Source: Planctomycetia bacterium (GTDB taxonomy: Bacteria; Planctomycetota; Planctomycetia; Pirellulales; JACPPG01). From it: a DNA stretch of 64,000 bases. The position numbers and the translations under genes were made by a program. The DNA is taken from assembly GCA_016191115.1 (NCBI GenBank), contig JACPPG010000067.1, positions 1 through 64,000 on the forward strand. Direction: 5' to 3'. Shown in pieces: positions 43,884-53,061 of the stretch (positions are counted from its first letter, which is position 1; every line of letters starts with the position of its first letter). The notes below the pieces were generated by a model. That model was not told the DNA's origin, did not search any database, and worked only from the letters and a program-made list of their open reading frames with translations.

Positions 43884-45296
43884 TCACTTCTTGAGCGCAT
43901 CCGCCCACCGAAACGGCAGCACGTCCGGCACGACGCTCACCTCGGTCGTGAATTTGAACGGATACTTGCCGCCGCTTGCGTACACCAGCTCGACGAAGAA
44001 GGCCGTGAACCCCTTGTCCGGCTTCGGCACCTGGCCCACGTACACGCCGCTCGTCTTTTCCGAAAGCGGGCTGGTGGTGTACGCCTTGCCGATCGTGTCG
44101 ACGCGGAAGTCGCGGGCGTCGGGATTCGTGGCCTGCCACAGGTTCACTTCCCGCGGCCGGTCCTGCGCCGTCACCACGAGCGAGCCGTCTTTTTCCTTCT
44201 TCCAGGAGAACTTGGGCCGCGGCGTGCCGTCGAGGATCGCCTGATAAAACGCCTGCAGGCTCTCCCGCGCGTCGCTCCCTTCCAGATTGTGCTTGGCGTT
44301 GGGGACGTAACGCAGGTGCTTTTCCTCCGGCATCGCCGCGTAATAGAACTGCGAATTGTCCGGCAGGAAGAACTGGTCGCCCGAGGCGTTGATGAGGAAC
44401 TTGGGGATCGAGAGGCGCGGGCGGTCGCGGTAGTTGTACGGGTCCTCGATCGCCAGCACCTCGCGGTATTCGGGCGTGCCTACCTTGTCGGGGAAAATCT
44501 TGTGCCGCACGTAGTCGCCCAAGGCCGGCGAGAAGAAACCGTACGCCTCGTAGTGGTGCTTGGTGATTGCTTCCGAGTTCAAGGCATCGATCACCATGGG
44601 CACAATGGCGATCACGCGCGGGTCGACGGTTCCCACCAGCCAGGTGGTCCAACCGCGTTTCGATCCGCCGGCGACGACGAACTTGTCGATCGCGAGCGAT
44701 CCTGCTTCGCTGCCGGCCATGAACTGCTGGATGGCGTCCATGGCGCGGACGCCGCTTTTCACCATTGCCAACCGCACCAGCCACGTCTCGTCGCGCGTGG
44801 CGATGTACTTGACGCGGGTGTAAGCGATCAGGTCATCTTCCGAGCGACCCTTGTCGTTGGAGTCGGCGAAGAAAAGCGGCTGGTTGGGAACCATGCCCAG
44901 CTCGGCCACCACGGTGTTGGTCCCCTGGGCCAGGCTGACGACGCGCGCGGGCGCGGCCTTGGGCGGCTCGTCTTTGTTGCTGCCGCCGCCGATATAGAGG
45001 AAGGCCGTGCTGCTCTTGGCATTGTCCGGTTTGACGATCGACAGCCAATGCTTCCACACCGGCCGGTCGACTTCCTCGGCCGTGCGCCAAGTCTGCGACG
45101 TCAATTCGAGGATGTAGGTCGTGTACCCCTCGCCCGGAATCTTGGCCGCCAGCTTCCAGGCAAACAAGGGATCCGCTTTGGCGATATAGCGGTCAAGCGC
45201 GGTCTCAGCCGCCAGGCAACGTGCTGCGCCGCACAGGATGAGCGCCGCGGCGAGAAGTTGGACATGCCCACGCCGAAACAATGTGATGGCCGCCAT
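43884..45296 (-). CDS. PhoPQ-activated pathogenicity-related (PqaA-type) protein
   Basis: 470 residues with a signal peptide (VQLLAAALILCGAARCLA). The start at 45296 has GGAGGAG upstream. It has the alpha/beta-hydrolase-like PqaA family layout: LDRYIAKADPLFAWKL, STAFLYIGGGSNKDEPPKAA, AGGSKRGWTTWLVGTVDPRV (the G-x-S-K-R-G nucleophile elbow), VPMVIDALN, INASGDQFFLPDN (Asp) and NAKHNLEGSD (His). It is probably a secreted or periplasmic serine hydrolase. Such proteins are frequent in planctomycetes; the substrate is unknown. Confidence 0.85.
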   Translation of the reverse strand: MAAITLFRRGHVQLLAAALILCGAARCLAAETALDRYIAKADPLFAWKLAAKIPGEGYTTYILELTSQTWRTAEEVDRPVWKHWLSIVKPDNAKSSTAFLYIGGGSNKDEPPKAAPARVVSLAQGTNTVVAELGMVPNQPLFFADSNDKGRSEDDLIAYTRVKYIATRDETWLVRLAMVKSGVRAMDAIQQFMAGSEAGSLAIDKFVVAGGSKRGWTTWLVGTVDPRVIAIVPMVIDALNSEAITKHHYEAYGFFSPALGDYVRHKIFPDKVGTPEYREVLAIEDPYNYRDRPRLSIPKFLINASGDQFFLPDNSQFYYAAMPEEKHLRYVPNAKHNLEGSDARESLQAFYQAILDGTPRPKFSWKKEKDGSLVVTAQDRPREVNLWQATNPDARDFRVDTIGKAYTTSPLSEKTSGVYVGQVPKPDKGFTAFFVELVYASGGKYPFKFTTEVSVVPDVLPFRWADALKK

Positions 45297-45340
45297 GTTG
45301 GGCTCCTCCGCCTGAGTGTTCGTACGACGAGACCACATCA

Positions 45341-45386
45341 CCCCCTCACCCCGGCCTCTCCCGTGAGGGGTGAGGGGAGAGGGGGT
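45341..45386. repeat. palindromic CCCTCACCCC repeat, possible terminator
   Basis: CCCCTCACCCCGGCCTCTCCC-GTGAGGGGTGAGGGG-type dyad between the penicillin acylase stop (45413) and the PqaA-like start (45296). Related copies lie at 3151 and 32956. It may separate the two genes' transcripts. Confidence 0.5.
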
Positions 45387-45412
45387 TCTCTACGCCTCAT
45401 CAAACTTCCGAC

Positions 45413-47821
45413 TCATCCTCCGCGGAACACCATCTTCTTCGCCCGCGCGCTGTCGGGCAATCTCTCGGGCGTGCCCACGGCTGCCATCGACAGGTATTCG
45501 CCCTTGGCCCACGATTCCAAGAGATCGCCGTAGAGCGGGCTGGCCGGGTGCTCGCTCTGCCCGCCGGGGTACATGCCGGCAGTCTTGCCCGTGTTGGCCA
45601 GGTCAACGATCATCCGCCACGAGGCGCCGCCGCCGACGGTGCCGACGTTGCTGCCGGGATTGACCGTGAACTCGGTGCCGACGGTGGGGCCGCCGGTTCG
45701 CGCCAGGTCCGGCTGGCGGCTGAGCGAATTGACCGAAAGCACGTTGATCTTGCCCCACGACCATTTTTCGACGTCGTCGCCGAACTGCTTCCGCAGCGAG
45801 GCGACGGCCGCGGTGAACGAGCCGCGAATCACATCGTCGCGCGACTCGCGGCGGGGCGTCGTCCGGTCGTCGAACCATTTCGAATTCGGGTCTTCGCGCG
45901 TGATGTACTCGAGCAGCTCGATCTCCGGCTCGCGGCGGTTCGCGCCGCTAAAGCCCCACGAACCGCTTGGTTGCTTGATGCCGCGCGATGTCCACTCGTC
46001 GACCCACACCGCGTCGCGATAGCTCTCGAACCAGCGGAGCCAGATGGCCGTGCCGAGCGAATCGGTGTCGGCCACGTAGTCCCACTTCGACAGCTCCGCG
46101 AGCGCCCGCGTCTCCACGGCATCGTCCAGCTTCACGTCGCGCATGGCGGCGACCAGCGTGGGCACGAACCGCTCGGCCGCTTTGTCGTAGTGGTCGAGCT
46201 GGATCGGCTTCATCGAGTCAACCGTGAGCTGCTCGGCCTTCGACAGCATGTCGTTGATCCGCCGGATGCGGTAGTTGCAGTCCCACATCCAACCCAGGTA
46301 GTGCGGATAGTCGAGCGGCGCCGGCCGGCCATTGGCCGAGGCGACGAAGTGGTCGGGCGGATTGACGGATAGCGGCAGTTGGCCGCGGGGGATCGTGCCG
46401 GCCCAATCGTCCTCGCCGCTGGCGCCGTCCATCGGGATGCGGCCCTGCCCCGGCGTCCGCACCGGCAGCGTGCCGCAAGGGTGGATGGCGATGTTGCCGT
46501 CGACGTCGGCGTACACCATGTTCAGGCACGGCACAGCCAGGTTGTCGAGCGCGGAGAGGAACTGCGCCAGATCGCGCGCCCGCGACACACCCCATAGCGC
46601 CGCCACGTCCTTGGTGGGCACGAGCCCTGTCCAGGCGAGCGAGACGGCCCGCTCGTCGCGGCGGACGATCGGCCCGTGTACCGTCGAGTCGATATTCAGC
46701 TCGTGGGGCTCTTGGCCGCGGACCGGAACATGCTCGGTGATCCGCTCCATCTTCTTCCACTCGCCGCGGTGCTTGTAACGTAGCGGATCAGCCGGGTCGA
46801 CCGTCTCGACATAGAAATCCACGGCGTCGGACTGCATGTTAGTGATGCCCCAGGCGATGCGGTCGTTGTGCCCGATGACGACCGTGGGCCCACCGGCGAA
46901 GGTGACGCCTGCCACGCTCTGGCCATTGACCGACACGTGGCACGCGTACCAGATCGCCGGCAGCGAGAAGCCCAGGTGCGGATCGTTGCACAGGATCGGT
47001 TTGCCCGAGGCGGTCTTCGTGCCATCGACGGCCCAGTTGTTGCTGCCGAAGCTTCCGCCGCGGCCCAGCCAACCGGCGCGCGAAAGCTGCGAGAGCGTTC
47101 GCTCGTACACGTTGGCCATGCCTGGTAGCGGCCGCAAGTCCGACGCCAGGCGGTCGCGGTTCTTCTGGTACTTGACGGTCGGCACTTCATACGGCCGCTC
47201 GACCGGCCACAGCTCCTCGACCGCCGCGACGCCCAGCTTCTCGACCATCGTGCCGAACCACAGATCGTCGAACGTGCCCGACTGGTCCCAACCCATGTAC
47301 TTGGAGAAGACGAGCGAATCGACGGGCGTCCAAGGCGCGGGCCGGTAGCCGAGCGCCTGGAAGTACGGCGACAACTCGGCTTCGCTCGCGGCGGCGATGC
47401 GGGCGTTCACGCCCTTGGCGTAGGCCACCAGCTCGTTGCGGAGTTTTTCGGGCAGGTCGCCGGAGTTCCAGAGCGTCTCGCACGTGCGGCGGATGCCGAG
47501 TTGCCGCATGAGGATGTCGGATTCGAGCCCGTCGCGCCCAACGATCTCGGCCGTGGTTCCGGAGGCCTGGCGGCGGAACATGTCCATCTGCCACAGCCGG
47601 TCGCGTGCGTGCAGGTAGCCCAGCACCTGCGCGGCGTCGGTCCAACCGCGGGCAAAGACGTGCGGGATGCCGTGTCCGTCGAAGTACACCTCGACGTCGT
47701 CGGCCAGCCCGGCAAGTTGCACGTCGTCATCGGCAGCGGTAAGTCCCGCCGCGGGCACGATCGACAGTAAGAAAATGAAGATCGCAATGAGGCGAGACAA
47801 AAGCAGCGCGCGGCGATTCAT
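45413..47821 (-). CDS. penicillin acylase-family N-terminal nucleophile hydrolase
   Basis: 802 residues, signal peptide at the start (LIAIFIFLLSIVPAAGLTA; start at 47821). The alpha part carries VEVYFDGHGIPHVFA and LGYLHARDRLWQMDMFRRQA. The autoprocessing site is FGSNNWAVDGTKT, where the Ser becomes the N-terminal nucleophile of the beta part; NDPHLGFSLPAIWY and GNIAIHPCGTLPVRTPGQG follow as expected. These secreted or periplasmic enzymes cleave amides such as acyl-homoserine lactones, penicillins or acyl-peptides. The substrate is unknown. Confidence 0.92.
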   Translation of the reverse strand: MNRRALLLSRLIAIFIFLLSIVPAAGLTAADDDVQLAGLADDVEVYFDGHGIPHVFARGWTDAAQVLGYLHARDRLWQMDMFRRQASGTTAEIVGRDGLESDILMRQLGIRRTCETLWNSGDLPEKLRNELVAYAKGVNARIAAASEAELSPYFQALGYRPAPWTPVDSLVFSKYMGWDQSGTFDDLWFGTMVEKLGVAAVEELWPVERPYEVPTVKYQKNRDRLASDLRPLPGMANVYERTLSQLSRAGWLGRGGSFGSNNWAVDGTKTASGKPILCNDPHLGFSLPAIWYACHVSVNGQSVAGVTFAGGPTVVIGHNDRIAWGITNMQSDAVDFYVETVDPADPLRYKHRGEWKKMERITEHVPVRGQEPHELNIDSTVHGPIVRRDERAVSLAWTGLVPTKDVAALWGVSRARDLAQFLSALDNLAVPCLNMVYADVDGNIAIHPCGTLPVRTPGQGRIPMDGASGEDDWAGTIPRGQLPLSVNPPDHFVASANGRPAPLDYPHYLGWMWDCNYRIRRINDMLSKAEQLTVDSMKPIQLDHYDKAAERFVPTLVAAMRDVKLDDAVETRALAELSKWDYVADTDSLGTAIWLRWFESYRDAVWVDEWTSRGIKQPSGSWGFSGANRREPEIELLEYITREDPNSKWFDDRTTPRRESRDDVIRGSFTAAVASLRKQFGDDVEKWSWGKINVLSVNSLSRQPDLARTGGPTVGTEFTVNPGSNVGTVGGGASWRMIVDLANTGKTAGMYPGGQSEHPASPLYGDLLESWAKGEYLSMAAVGTPERLPDSARAKKMVFRGG

Positions 47822-47876
47822 GGTCGAGGCTTTGGGTATCAAGGAATACGGCGTGAATGGATGTGTGGATTAGATC

Positions 47877-47963
47877 AGCGAGCCTCCGGGTTTATCCCGG
47901 AGGTCTTTGTTCTCCCCGTCTTGGCAGCGCGGAGGACCGCCGGGATAAACCCGGCGGCTCGCT
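47877..47963. repeat. 27-bp-arm inverted repeat between divergent genes
   Basis: Arms 47877-47903 (AGCGAGCCTCCGGGTTTATC...) and 47937-47963 (...GATAAACCCGGCGGCTCGCT) are almost perfect reverse complements; each arm is itself a CCGGGTTTATCCCGG palindrome. It lies in the 47822-48160 gap between the acylase and phosphoesterase genes. Confidence 0.65.
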
Positions 47964-48160
47964 CGTTCGGCATCAGCAACTCGTTTGCTTGTAGCAGCCG
48001 CTCGTTCACGTATGAGAATAACCGGGCGGCGGAGCCTGGTCACTGGTACGCGGGACCTAATGGGAAACTCGTTTGACGGACCCCTTCCAAGCGGTCACCA
48101 TGAAGGCCGCCGGGGGCGAAGTTCGGTCTCTCAATGTCGCCTGCATAGGGGGGGTCTCCC

Positions 48161-50656
48161 ATGAACGCTCGATACACTGCAGCCGGGGCTATCTGCGTCC
48201 TTCTTTTGCTGGCGCCGGTGTCGGCCCAACCAAAGGCCGGCCAGGCCAAGGGACCGGGGCAGACCGACGACGGCTTCCGCCTGCCCAACGGCTGGACTCT
48301 CACGCCCGCCGGCGAGCAGGTGACGCTGACCGACATGCCGCTCAACATCATCCCCCTGGCCGATAACCGGCACGCCCTGGTGGCCTCGAGCGGCTACAAC
48401 CAGCACGAGTTGTGCCTGGTGGACCTCGTGGAGAAGAAGATCGTCGATCGCGAGCGGGTCCGCCAAAGCTGGTTCGGCCTGGCCGCCAACCGGCAGCAAA
48501 ACAAGCTGTGGTGGGCCGGCGGCGGCGCCGACATCCTGCACACCTACGACCTTGTGGCCAATGACCTGGCACGCACCGGCGCCGACGAGCCCAGCGAGGC
48601 GGGCAAGACGCGCGAGGAACGCCAGGCCGATCGCCGCTTCCGCAGTGGAGTGACGCTGTCCAACGACGGCCGCACGCTCTACTCGCTCGACATCAACTCG
48701 AGCACGATCCGCGCCATCGACCTGTCGGGCAAAACCGAAGACAAAGTCGTGAAGATCGGCAACCGGCCGTACGACGTCGTCATGGCCCGCAACGGCGACC
48801 GGCTGTACGTCTCGGACTGGGCGGCGCGGCTGGTGCTGGCGCTTGACCCGGCCGACTTGCACGTCGTGCAGCGGATCGGCGTCGGCGAGCATCCCAACCA
48901 GTTCGCCCTGCACCCGACCGACGACCGGCTGTTTGTCGCCTGCGCTTCGGCGAACTGCGTCAGCGCGATCGACACGCGGCGGGGCGTGGTGACCGAGACG
49001 ATCATGACGTCGCTCTTTTCCCGCGCGCCCGAGGGGAGCACGCCCGACGCGCTGGTTGTCTCTCCCGACGGTGAGACGCTGTACGTGGCCAACGCCGACA
49101 ACAACTGCGTGGTGGTGGTCGACATCGAGGAACCGAACAAGAGCCAGGTCAAAGGGATGATCCCCACCGGCTGGTACCCGACGAGCGTCGCCATGACGCC
49201 CGATGGCAAGAATCTGCTGGTGGGCGTAGGCAAGGGAAACCAGACGCAGGCCAACCCGATTCCGCCCGCCGAAGACCCCAAGGACAAAGATCAGTACGCC
49301 CGCCGCCGGCTGCCCTTCCCCTACATCGGTACGACGCTCTCCGGCTCGCTGTCGATCATCCCCGTGCCGAATGACGAGCAATTGAAGACATTTACAAACC
49401 GCGTCTACAAGAACTGCCCGTACTCCGACAAACTGCTGGCCGGCACGCCCGGCGACGCGAAGACGGCGATCCCCACGAAAATCGGCGACCCATCGCCGAT
49501 CAAGTACGTCATCTACATCATCAAGGAGAACCGCACGTACGACCAGGTGTTCGGCGATATCCCGGGCGCCAACGGCGACCCGTCGCTGGTGATGTTCGGT
49601 GAAGACATCACGCCCAACCATCACAAGCTGGCTCGCGAGTACGTGGTCCTGGATAACCTGTACTGCAACGGCCAGGTGTCGCGCGACGGGCACCCCTGGT
49701 CGACCATGGCCTATAACACGGACTACACGGCCCGCGACTGGACGCTCACCTATTCCAGCCGCGAAGGCGTGGCCGACGACGACGACGGCGACCTGGCCAA
49801 CGCCCCCAGCGGCTACATCTGGGACGCCTGCGCGCGGGCCGGGCTCTCGTACCGCAGCTACGGCGAATACGGCCGCCGCGTCAGCCAGCCGGACGGCACC
49901 GTCCGCGTCGAAGGCGCTGTGCCGGGCCTGACCGGCCACATGTGCCCCGATTACGGCATTCCGAAGATGCCTGGCCAGCGGTCGCGCGACACCGACAACG
50001 TCGAGACGTTCCTCCGCGAGTTTCACGAGTTTGAGGCTGCGGACAGCCTGCCGCGGTTCATTGTCATGAGCCTGGGCGAAAACCACACTTCCGGCACGAC
50101 GCCTGGCGCCTTCACGCCGCAGGCCTGCGTGGCCAGCAACGACCTGGCTCTGGGACGGCTCGTCGAGGCCGTGTCGAAAAGCAAGTTCTGGCCGCAGATG
50201 GCCATCTTCGTCATCGAGGACGACGCCCAGAACGGCGCCGACCACGTCGACGCGCACCGCACGTGCGGGCTGGTGATCGGCCCTTACGCCAAGCGCAAGG
50301 TGGTCGACAGCACACAATACACCACGGTCAGCATGCTGCGGACGATCGAGTTGATTTTGGGCCTCCCGCCCTTGAGCCAGTACGACGCGGCGGCCAACCC
50401 GATGTACGGCTCGTTCAGCGACCGCGCGGACACCGCGACGTACGCGCACCTGCCGGCGCGGATTGATCTGGACGCCAAGAACACGGCGCTCTCCTACGGC
50501 GCCGAGCGGTCGAGCAAGATGGACTTCAGCGAGTACGACCGGGTGGACGACTTCGAGCTGAACGAGATCCTGTGGTACGCGGTAAAGGGCGAAAACGCCC
50601 CGCTGCCGCCAGCCGTCCGCCGCGCGATCGCGTACCGGAACGTCGCCGCGAAATAG
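48161..50656 (+). CDS. bifunctional YncE-like beta-propeller / phosphoesterase protein
   Basis: 831 residues, exported (AAGAICVLLLLAPVSAQ). Residues about 50-400 form a YVTN/YncE-type seven-blade propeller (HALVASSGYNQHELCLVDLV, LYSLDINSSTIRAIDLSGK, DALVVSPDGETLYVANADNN, GWYPTSVAMTPDGKNLLVGV). Residues about 450-800 are an alkaline-phosphatase-superfamily phosphoesterase (VIYIIKENRTYDQVFGDI, GQVSRDGHPWSTMAYNTD, PRFIVMSLGENHTSGTTPGA, IFVIEDDAQNGADHVDAHRT) with the metal Asp and His residues. The fused form is widespread in planctomycetes and Acidobacteria. It would hydrolyse phosphate esters in the periplasm. Confidence 0.9.
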   Translation: MNARYTAAGAICVLLLLAPVSAQPKAGQAKGPGQTDDGFRLPNGWTLTPAGEQVTLTDMPLNIIPLADNRHALVASSGYNQHELCLVDLVEKKIVDRERVRQSWFGLAANRQQNKLWWAGGGADILHTYDLVANDLARTGADEPSEAGKTREERQADRRFRSGVTLSNDGRTLYSLDINSSTIRAIDLSGKTEDKVVKIGNRPYDVVMARNGDRLYVSDWAARLVLALDPADLHVVQRIGVGEHPNQFALHPTDDRLFVACASANCVSAIDTRRGVVTETIMTSLFSRAPEGSTPDALVVSPDGETLYVANADNNCVVVVDIEEPNKSQVKGMIPTGWYPTSVAMTPDGKNLLVGVGKGNQTQANPIPPAEDPKDKDQYARRRLPFPYIGTTLSGSLSIIPVPNDEQLKTFTNRVYKNCPYSDKLLAGTPGDAKTAIPTKIGDPSPIKYVIYIIKENRTYDQVFGDIPGANGDPSLVMFGEDITPNHHKLAREYVVLDNLYCNGQVSRDGHPWSTMAYNTDYTARDWTLTYSSREGVADDDDGDLANAPSGYIWDACARAGLSYRSYGEYGRRVSQPDGTVRVEGAVPGLTGHMCPDYGIPKMPGQRSRDTDNVETFLREFHEFEAADSLPRFIVMSLGENHTSGTTPGAFTPQACVASNDLALGRLVEAVSKSKFWPQMAIFVIEDDAQNGADHVDAHRTCGLVIGPYAKRKVVDSTQYTTVSMLRTIELILGLPPLSQYDAAANPMYGSFSDRADTATYAHLPARIDLDAKNTALSYGAERSSKMDFSEYDRVDDFELNEILWYAVKGENAPLPPAVRRAIAYRNVAAK

Positions 50657-50760
50657 AACGAAGGCTTACCACGGAGACACGGAGAAGAAGCAGGAGAGAG
50701 AGAGCGCCGCGGATTGGCGCGGATAATCGCGGATTAAAAAGGCGAGCCAGGCAATCTTCT

Positions 50761-50994
50761 ATGAAGAGGTTTGAGGCACCTGTCTTTGGTTCAAAGACGC
50801 TTGAGAGCCGAATTGAGGACGGTGACGTTCAGTTGTACGGAACGGCTGACGGACTAAAGCGACTTACGAAGTTCTGCGGCGATCTGGCCGAGCGGCGTGG
50901 CAAGGATTCGACAGACCACATTCATCTTGAGGATTACGATCTGCTGACGCACTGCTCGCAGAAGGCAACGATCGCGGTCTTCAGAAGCACGTAG
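50761..50994 (+). CDS. small Imm32-like hypothetical protein
   Basis: 77 residues (MKRFEAPVFGSKTLESRIED ... LKRLTKFCGDLAERRGK). The DHIHLEDYDLLTHCS motif is reminiscent of the immunity protein 32 (Imm32) family, linked to contact-dependent toxins, but no toxin gene is near. The start at 50761 was picked because the upstream residues in the frame are Arg-rich and lie over the phosphoesterase end. Low certainty. Confidence 0.45.
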   Translation: MKRFEAPVFGSKTLESRIEDGDVQLYGTADGLKRLTKFCGDLAERRGKDSTDHIHLEDYDLLTHCSQKATIAVFRST

Positions 50995-51060
50995 TTCACC
51001 GGGCCCATCGCCTCCCCGAACCAGCGCCCATCCGCGCCAATCCGCGGTTCGTGTTCGTGT

Positions 51061-52014
51061 TTACGCCCTTCTCTCGGCGGCCAGGGCCACCGCGCCGTGC
51101 ACGACCATTTCTTCGCCGAGCTGGGGCGGGAGGATTTCGTACGTGCCGCGGAATGGTGGAAAGACGTACCGCTCGACCTCCGCGCGGAGCGGCTCGTAAA
51201 AAAGCTCCTCGCCGGCCAGTGACACACCGCCGCCAACCACCACGACCTCCGGCGCTGTCAGCGTAATCACCTGCGCGATGGCCCAGCCGAGCACGCGAGT
51301 CGCCTCGCCAAAGGCGTCGCGCGCGGCCTGATTGCCGGCGGCGGCCGCCTGGGCGACGTTCTTGGCCGACAGCCGATCGACAATCCCCCCACTGCGATCG
51401 AGCAGATCCTTGGCATCGCGCGGCTGAGCCTGCTGCCATCGGCCACGCAGCGTGGCGACGATGCCTGGGCCGCTGGCGATCGATTCCACGGTCTGGCCGG
51501 CGCCGACGTCCTGCGGACCAGGCCGCAAGTGGCCGATCTCGGCGGCGCCGTGGCCGCTGCCGCGATAGACGTGGCGACCCACGATGAGCCCGCCACCGAT
51601 GCCGGTCCCCACGGTGACATAGAAGACCGGGTCGCGGTCGCGGGCGGCGCCGTAGTTGGCCTCGGCCAGCCCGGCCAGGTCGGCGTCGTTGCCTAGCACC
51701 GCCTCGACTTTCAGCTCGCGACGGCACCAATCCGCTAGGGGAAAATCGTTCCAGCCGTCGATCTGGTGGCTCTTTACCACGCGGCCCGTTCGTGGCTGCA
51801 CCGGCCCACCAAATCCAACGCCGATGCGTCGCACGTCGTGTTGGGCGATCAGCGTCGCGGCGGCGTCGCGAAGCTGTGTCAGGATACCCTGGGCGCCGCC
51901 GGCCGGATCGACGTCGCGGCGCACCAGCTCCACGAGCGGCGGCCCGGCGCCATTGCCGACGCCGAGCTGCAGCTTCGTCCCGCCGATCTCAATGCCGAGG
52001 AACATGGTGGCCAT
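51061..52014 (-). CDS. ROK-family sugar kinase lacking the zinc motif
   Basis: 317 residues. Family features: FLGIEIGGTKLQLGVGNGAG (N-terminal phosphate loop), GVGFGGPVQPRTG, VLGNDADLAGLAEANYGAAR (catalytic Asp), FYVTVGTGIGGGLIVGRHVY, and VVVVGGGVSLAGEELFYEPL near the end. The usual ROK zinc cluster CxCGxxGC is absent; at its place the sequence is PGPQDVGAGQTVESIASGPG. It probably phosphorylates a hexose or amino sugar in the cytoplasm. It follows a SIS isomerase gene on the same strand, so a sugar-phosphate path is plausible. The start is uncertain (52014 or 52005). Confidence 0.82.
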   Translation of the reverse strand: MATMFLGIEIGGTKLQLGVGNGAGPPLVELVRRDVDPAGGAQGILTQLRDAAATLIAQHDVRRIGVGFGGPVQPRTGRVVKSHQIDGWNDFPLADWCRRELKVEAVLGNDADLAGLAEANYGAARDRDPVFYVTVGTGIGGGLIVGRHVYRGSGHGAAEIGHLRPGPQDVGAGQTVESIASGPGIVATLRGRWQQAQPRDAKDLLDRSGGIVDRLSAKNVAQAAAAGNQAARDAFGEATRVLGWAIAQVITLTAPEVVVVGGGVSLAGEELFYEPLRAEVERYVFPPFRGTYEILPPQLGEEMVVHGAVALAAERRA

Positions 52015-52100
52015 GGCGAGGAGGGTTATTTCCGTAGGGTACACTGTGTACACCACTAGATCGGCTGATGGACCCCACGATGACGCGCACGGCCAACAGT

Positions 52101-52117
52101 GGTGCTCGCAGAGCACC
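52101..52117. repeat. GGTGC hairpin repeat copy
   Basis: GGTGCTCGCAGAGCACC, third copy of the hairpin at 2850 and 6256, between the SIS and ROK genes. Confidence 0.5.
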
Positions 52118-52125
52118 CTACGGGA

Positions 52126-52773
52126 CTACGCTTTGCCGGCACTTGCCGGCGCGGGCGAGGACCCGTTTGCCGCGTAGCGCCCTTCGTGGTTGATCCGCGC
52201 GAAGACGTCGTTGAGCACCCAGTGGAACAGGGACAAGTGGATGCTTTCCACCATGCCCATGTCGTCCAGCGGGACGTGCAGTCCGGCCTGGGCCATTTTG
52301 CGGAGCTTGCCACCACCGAAGCCGGTCAGCCCGAAGGTCCGTAGCCCGTGCCGATTCGCCCAGTCGACGGCCACCAGGACGTTGGGGCTGTTGCCCGATC
52401 CGCTGATGGCGATGGCCAGGTCGCCGGCCGAACCGAAGTTCATCAACTGCTGGACGAAAATCTGGTCGTACCCCACGTCGTTGCCGACGGCCATGATCCA
52501 GCCGACGTTGTCGGTGAGGCTCATGACCTTCAGGCGCTTTTTGGATTCGTCCTTGAGGTGATGTTCGTGCAGCGTGCTTTTGCCCAGGTCCTCGGCGAAA
52601 TGCGAGGCGGTTGTGCCGGAGCCGCCGTTGCCGAAAAGGAATACGAAGCGCCCTTGCTCGTGGGCGTCGAAGATCCAATCGGCCATCTGCTGGATCTCCG
52701 CCCGATCGACGCGGTCGATCTCCGCATGTAGCCGGTCGAGGTACTCCTTAACGTCAAGCCTGGCGCCGAGCAT
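52126..52773 (-). CDS. SIS-domain phosphosugar isomerase (GmhA-like)
   Basis: 215 residues with a single SIS domain. FLFGNGGSGTTASHFAEDLG is the phosphosugar-binding loop, DNVGWIMAVGNDVGYDQIFV and GDLAIAISGSGNSPNVLVAV match GmhA / sedoheptulose-7-phosphate isomerase. GmhA converts sedoheptulose 7-phosphate into D-glycero-D-manno-heptose 7-phosphate, but this clade includes other sugar phosphates. It is upstream of the ROK kinase gene. The C-terminus is a short Ala/Pro tail. Annotation as isomerase is firm at family level only. Confidence 0.82.
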   Translation of the reverse strand: MLGARLDVKEYLDRLHAEIDRVDRAEIQQMADWIFDAHEQGRFVFLFGNGGSGTTASHFAEDLGKSTLHEHHLKDESKKRLKVMSLTDNVGWIMAVGNDVGYDQIFVQQLMNFGSAGDLAIAISGSGNSPNVLVAVDWANRHGLRTFGLTGFGGGKLRKMAQAGLHVPLDDMGMVESIHLSLFHWVLNDVFARINHEGRYAANGSSPAPASAGKA

Positions 52774-52895
52774 GAGTAGGGTTTAGGGGTTCGGGGTTCG
52801 GGACTAGGAAAAAATGCGACACACGAAATTCGATTTAGTTCCTTAAATAGTGTACGGCAGCGGCGCCGCGTGAGCCAGCCGCGGTCGCATCACAG

Positions 52896-53053
52896 CAGGG
52901 CCATTCTGTCTTTCAAAATGGCGAGGCGGGGAAAATGGGACTGGCTCCGAGCACAAACAGCGCAAGTCCTTTCAGACCAACGCTGCGTCTCGGTGCCTGT
53001 CCCACTTTCCCGCCGGTGCGCCGCCGGCAAGCTTGAATCTGTGAATGGCCCTG
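52896..53053 (-). mobile_element. element A, intact MITE-like copy with 10-bp target duplication
   Basis: 158 bp bounded by perfect 11-bp terminal inverted repeats CAGGGCCATTC / GAATGGCCCTG. Direct repeats CGCATCACAG (52886-52895 and 53054-53063) flank it. The interior is a large imperfect palindrome (GGGAAAATGGGACTGGCTCCGA / ...GTGCCTGTCCCACTTTCCC). It codes for nothing and would need a transposase in trans. Orientation is opposite to the copy at 56842. Confidence 0.8.
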
Positions 53054-53061
53054 CGCATCAC

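Noticed and set aside
43761..45533. 590-codon open frame on the plus strand
   Set aside because: Antisense to the PqaA-like gene and the acylase 3' end; composition is His/Arg/Val-rich shadow sequence without domain motifs.
48131..50449. 772-codon open frame on the minus strand
   Set aside because: Shadow of the YncE/phosphoesterase gene, caused by high third-position GC.
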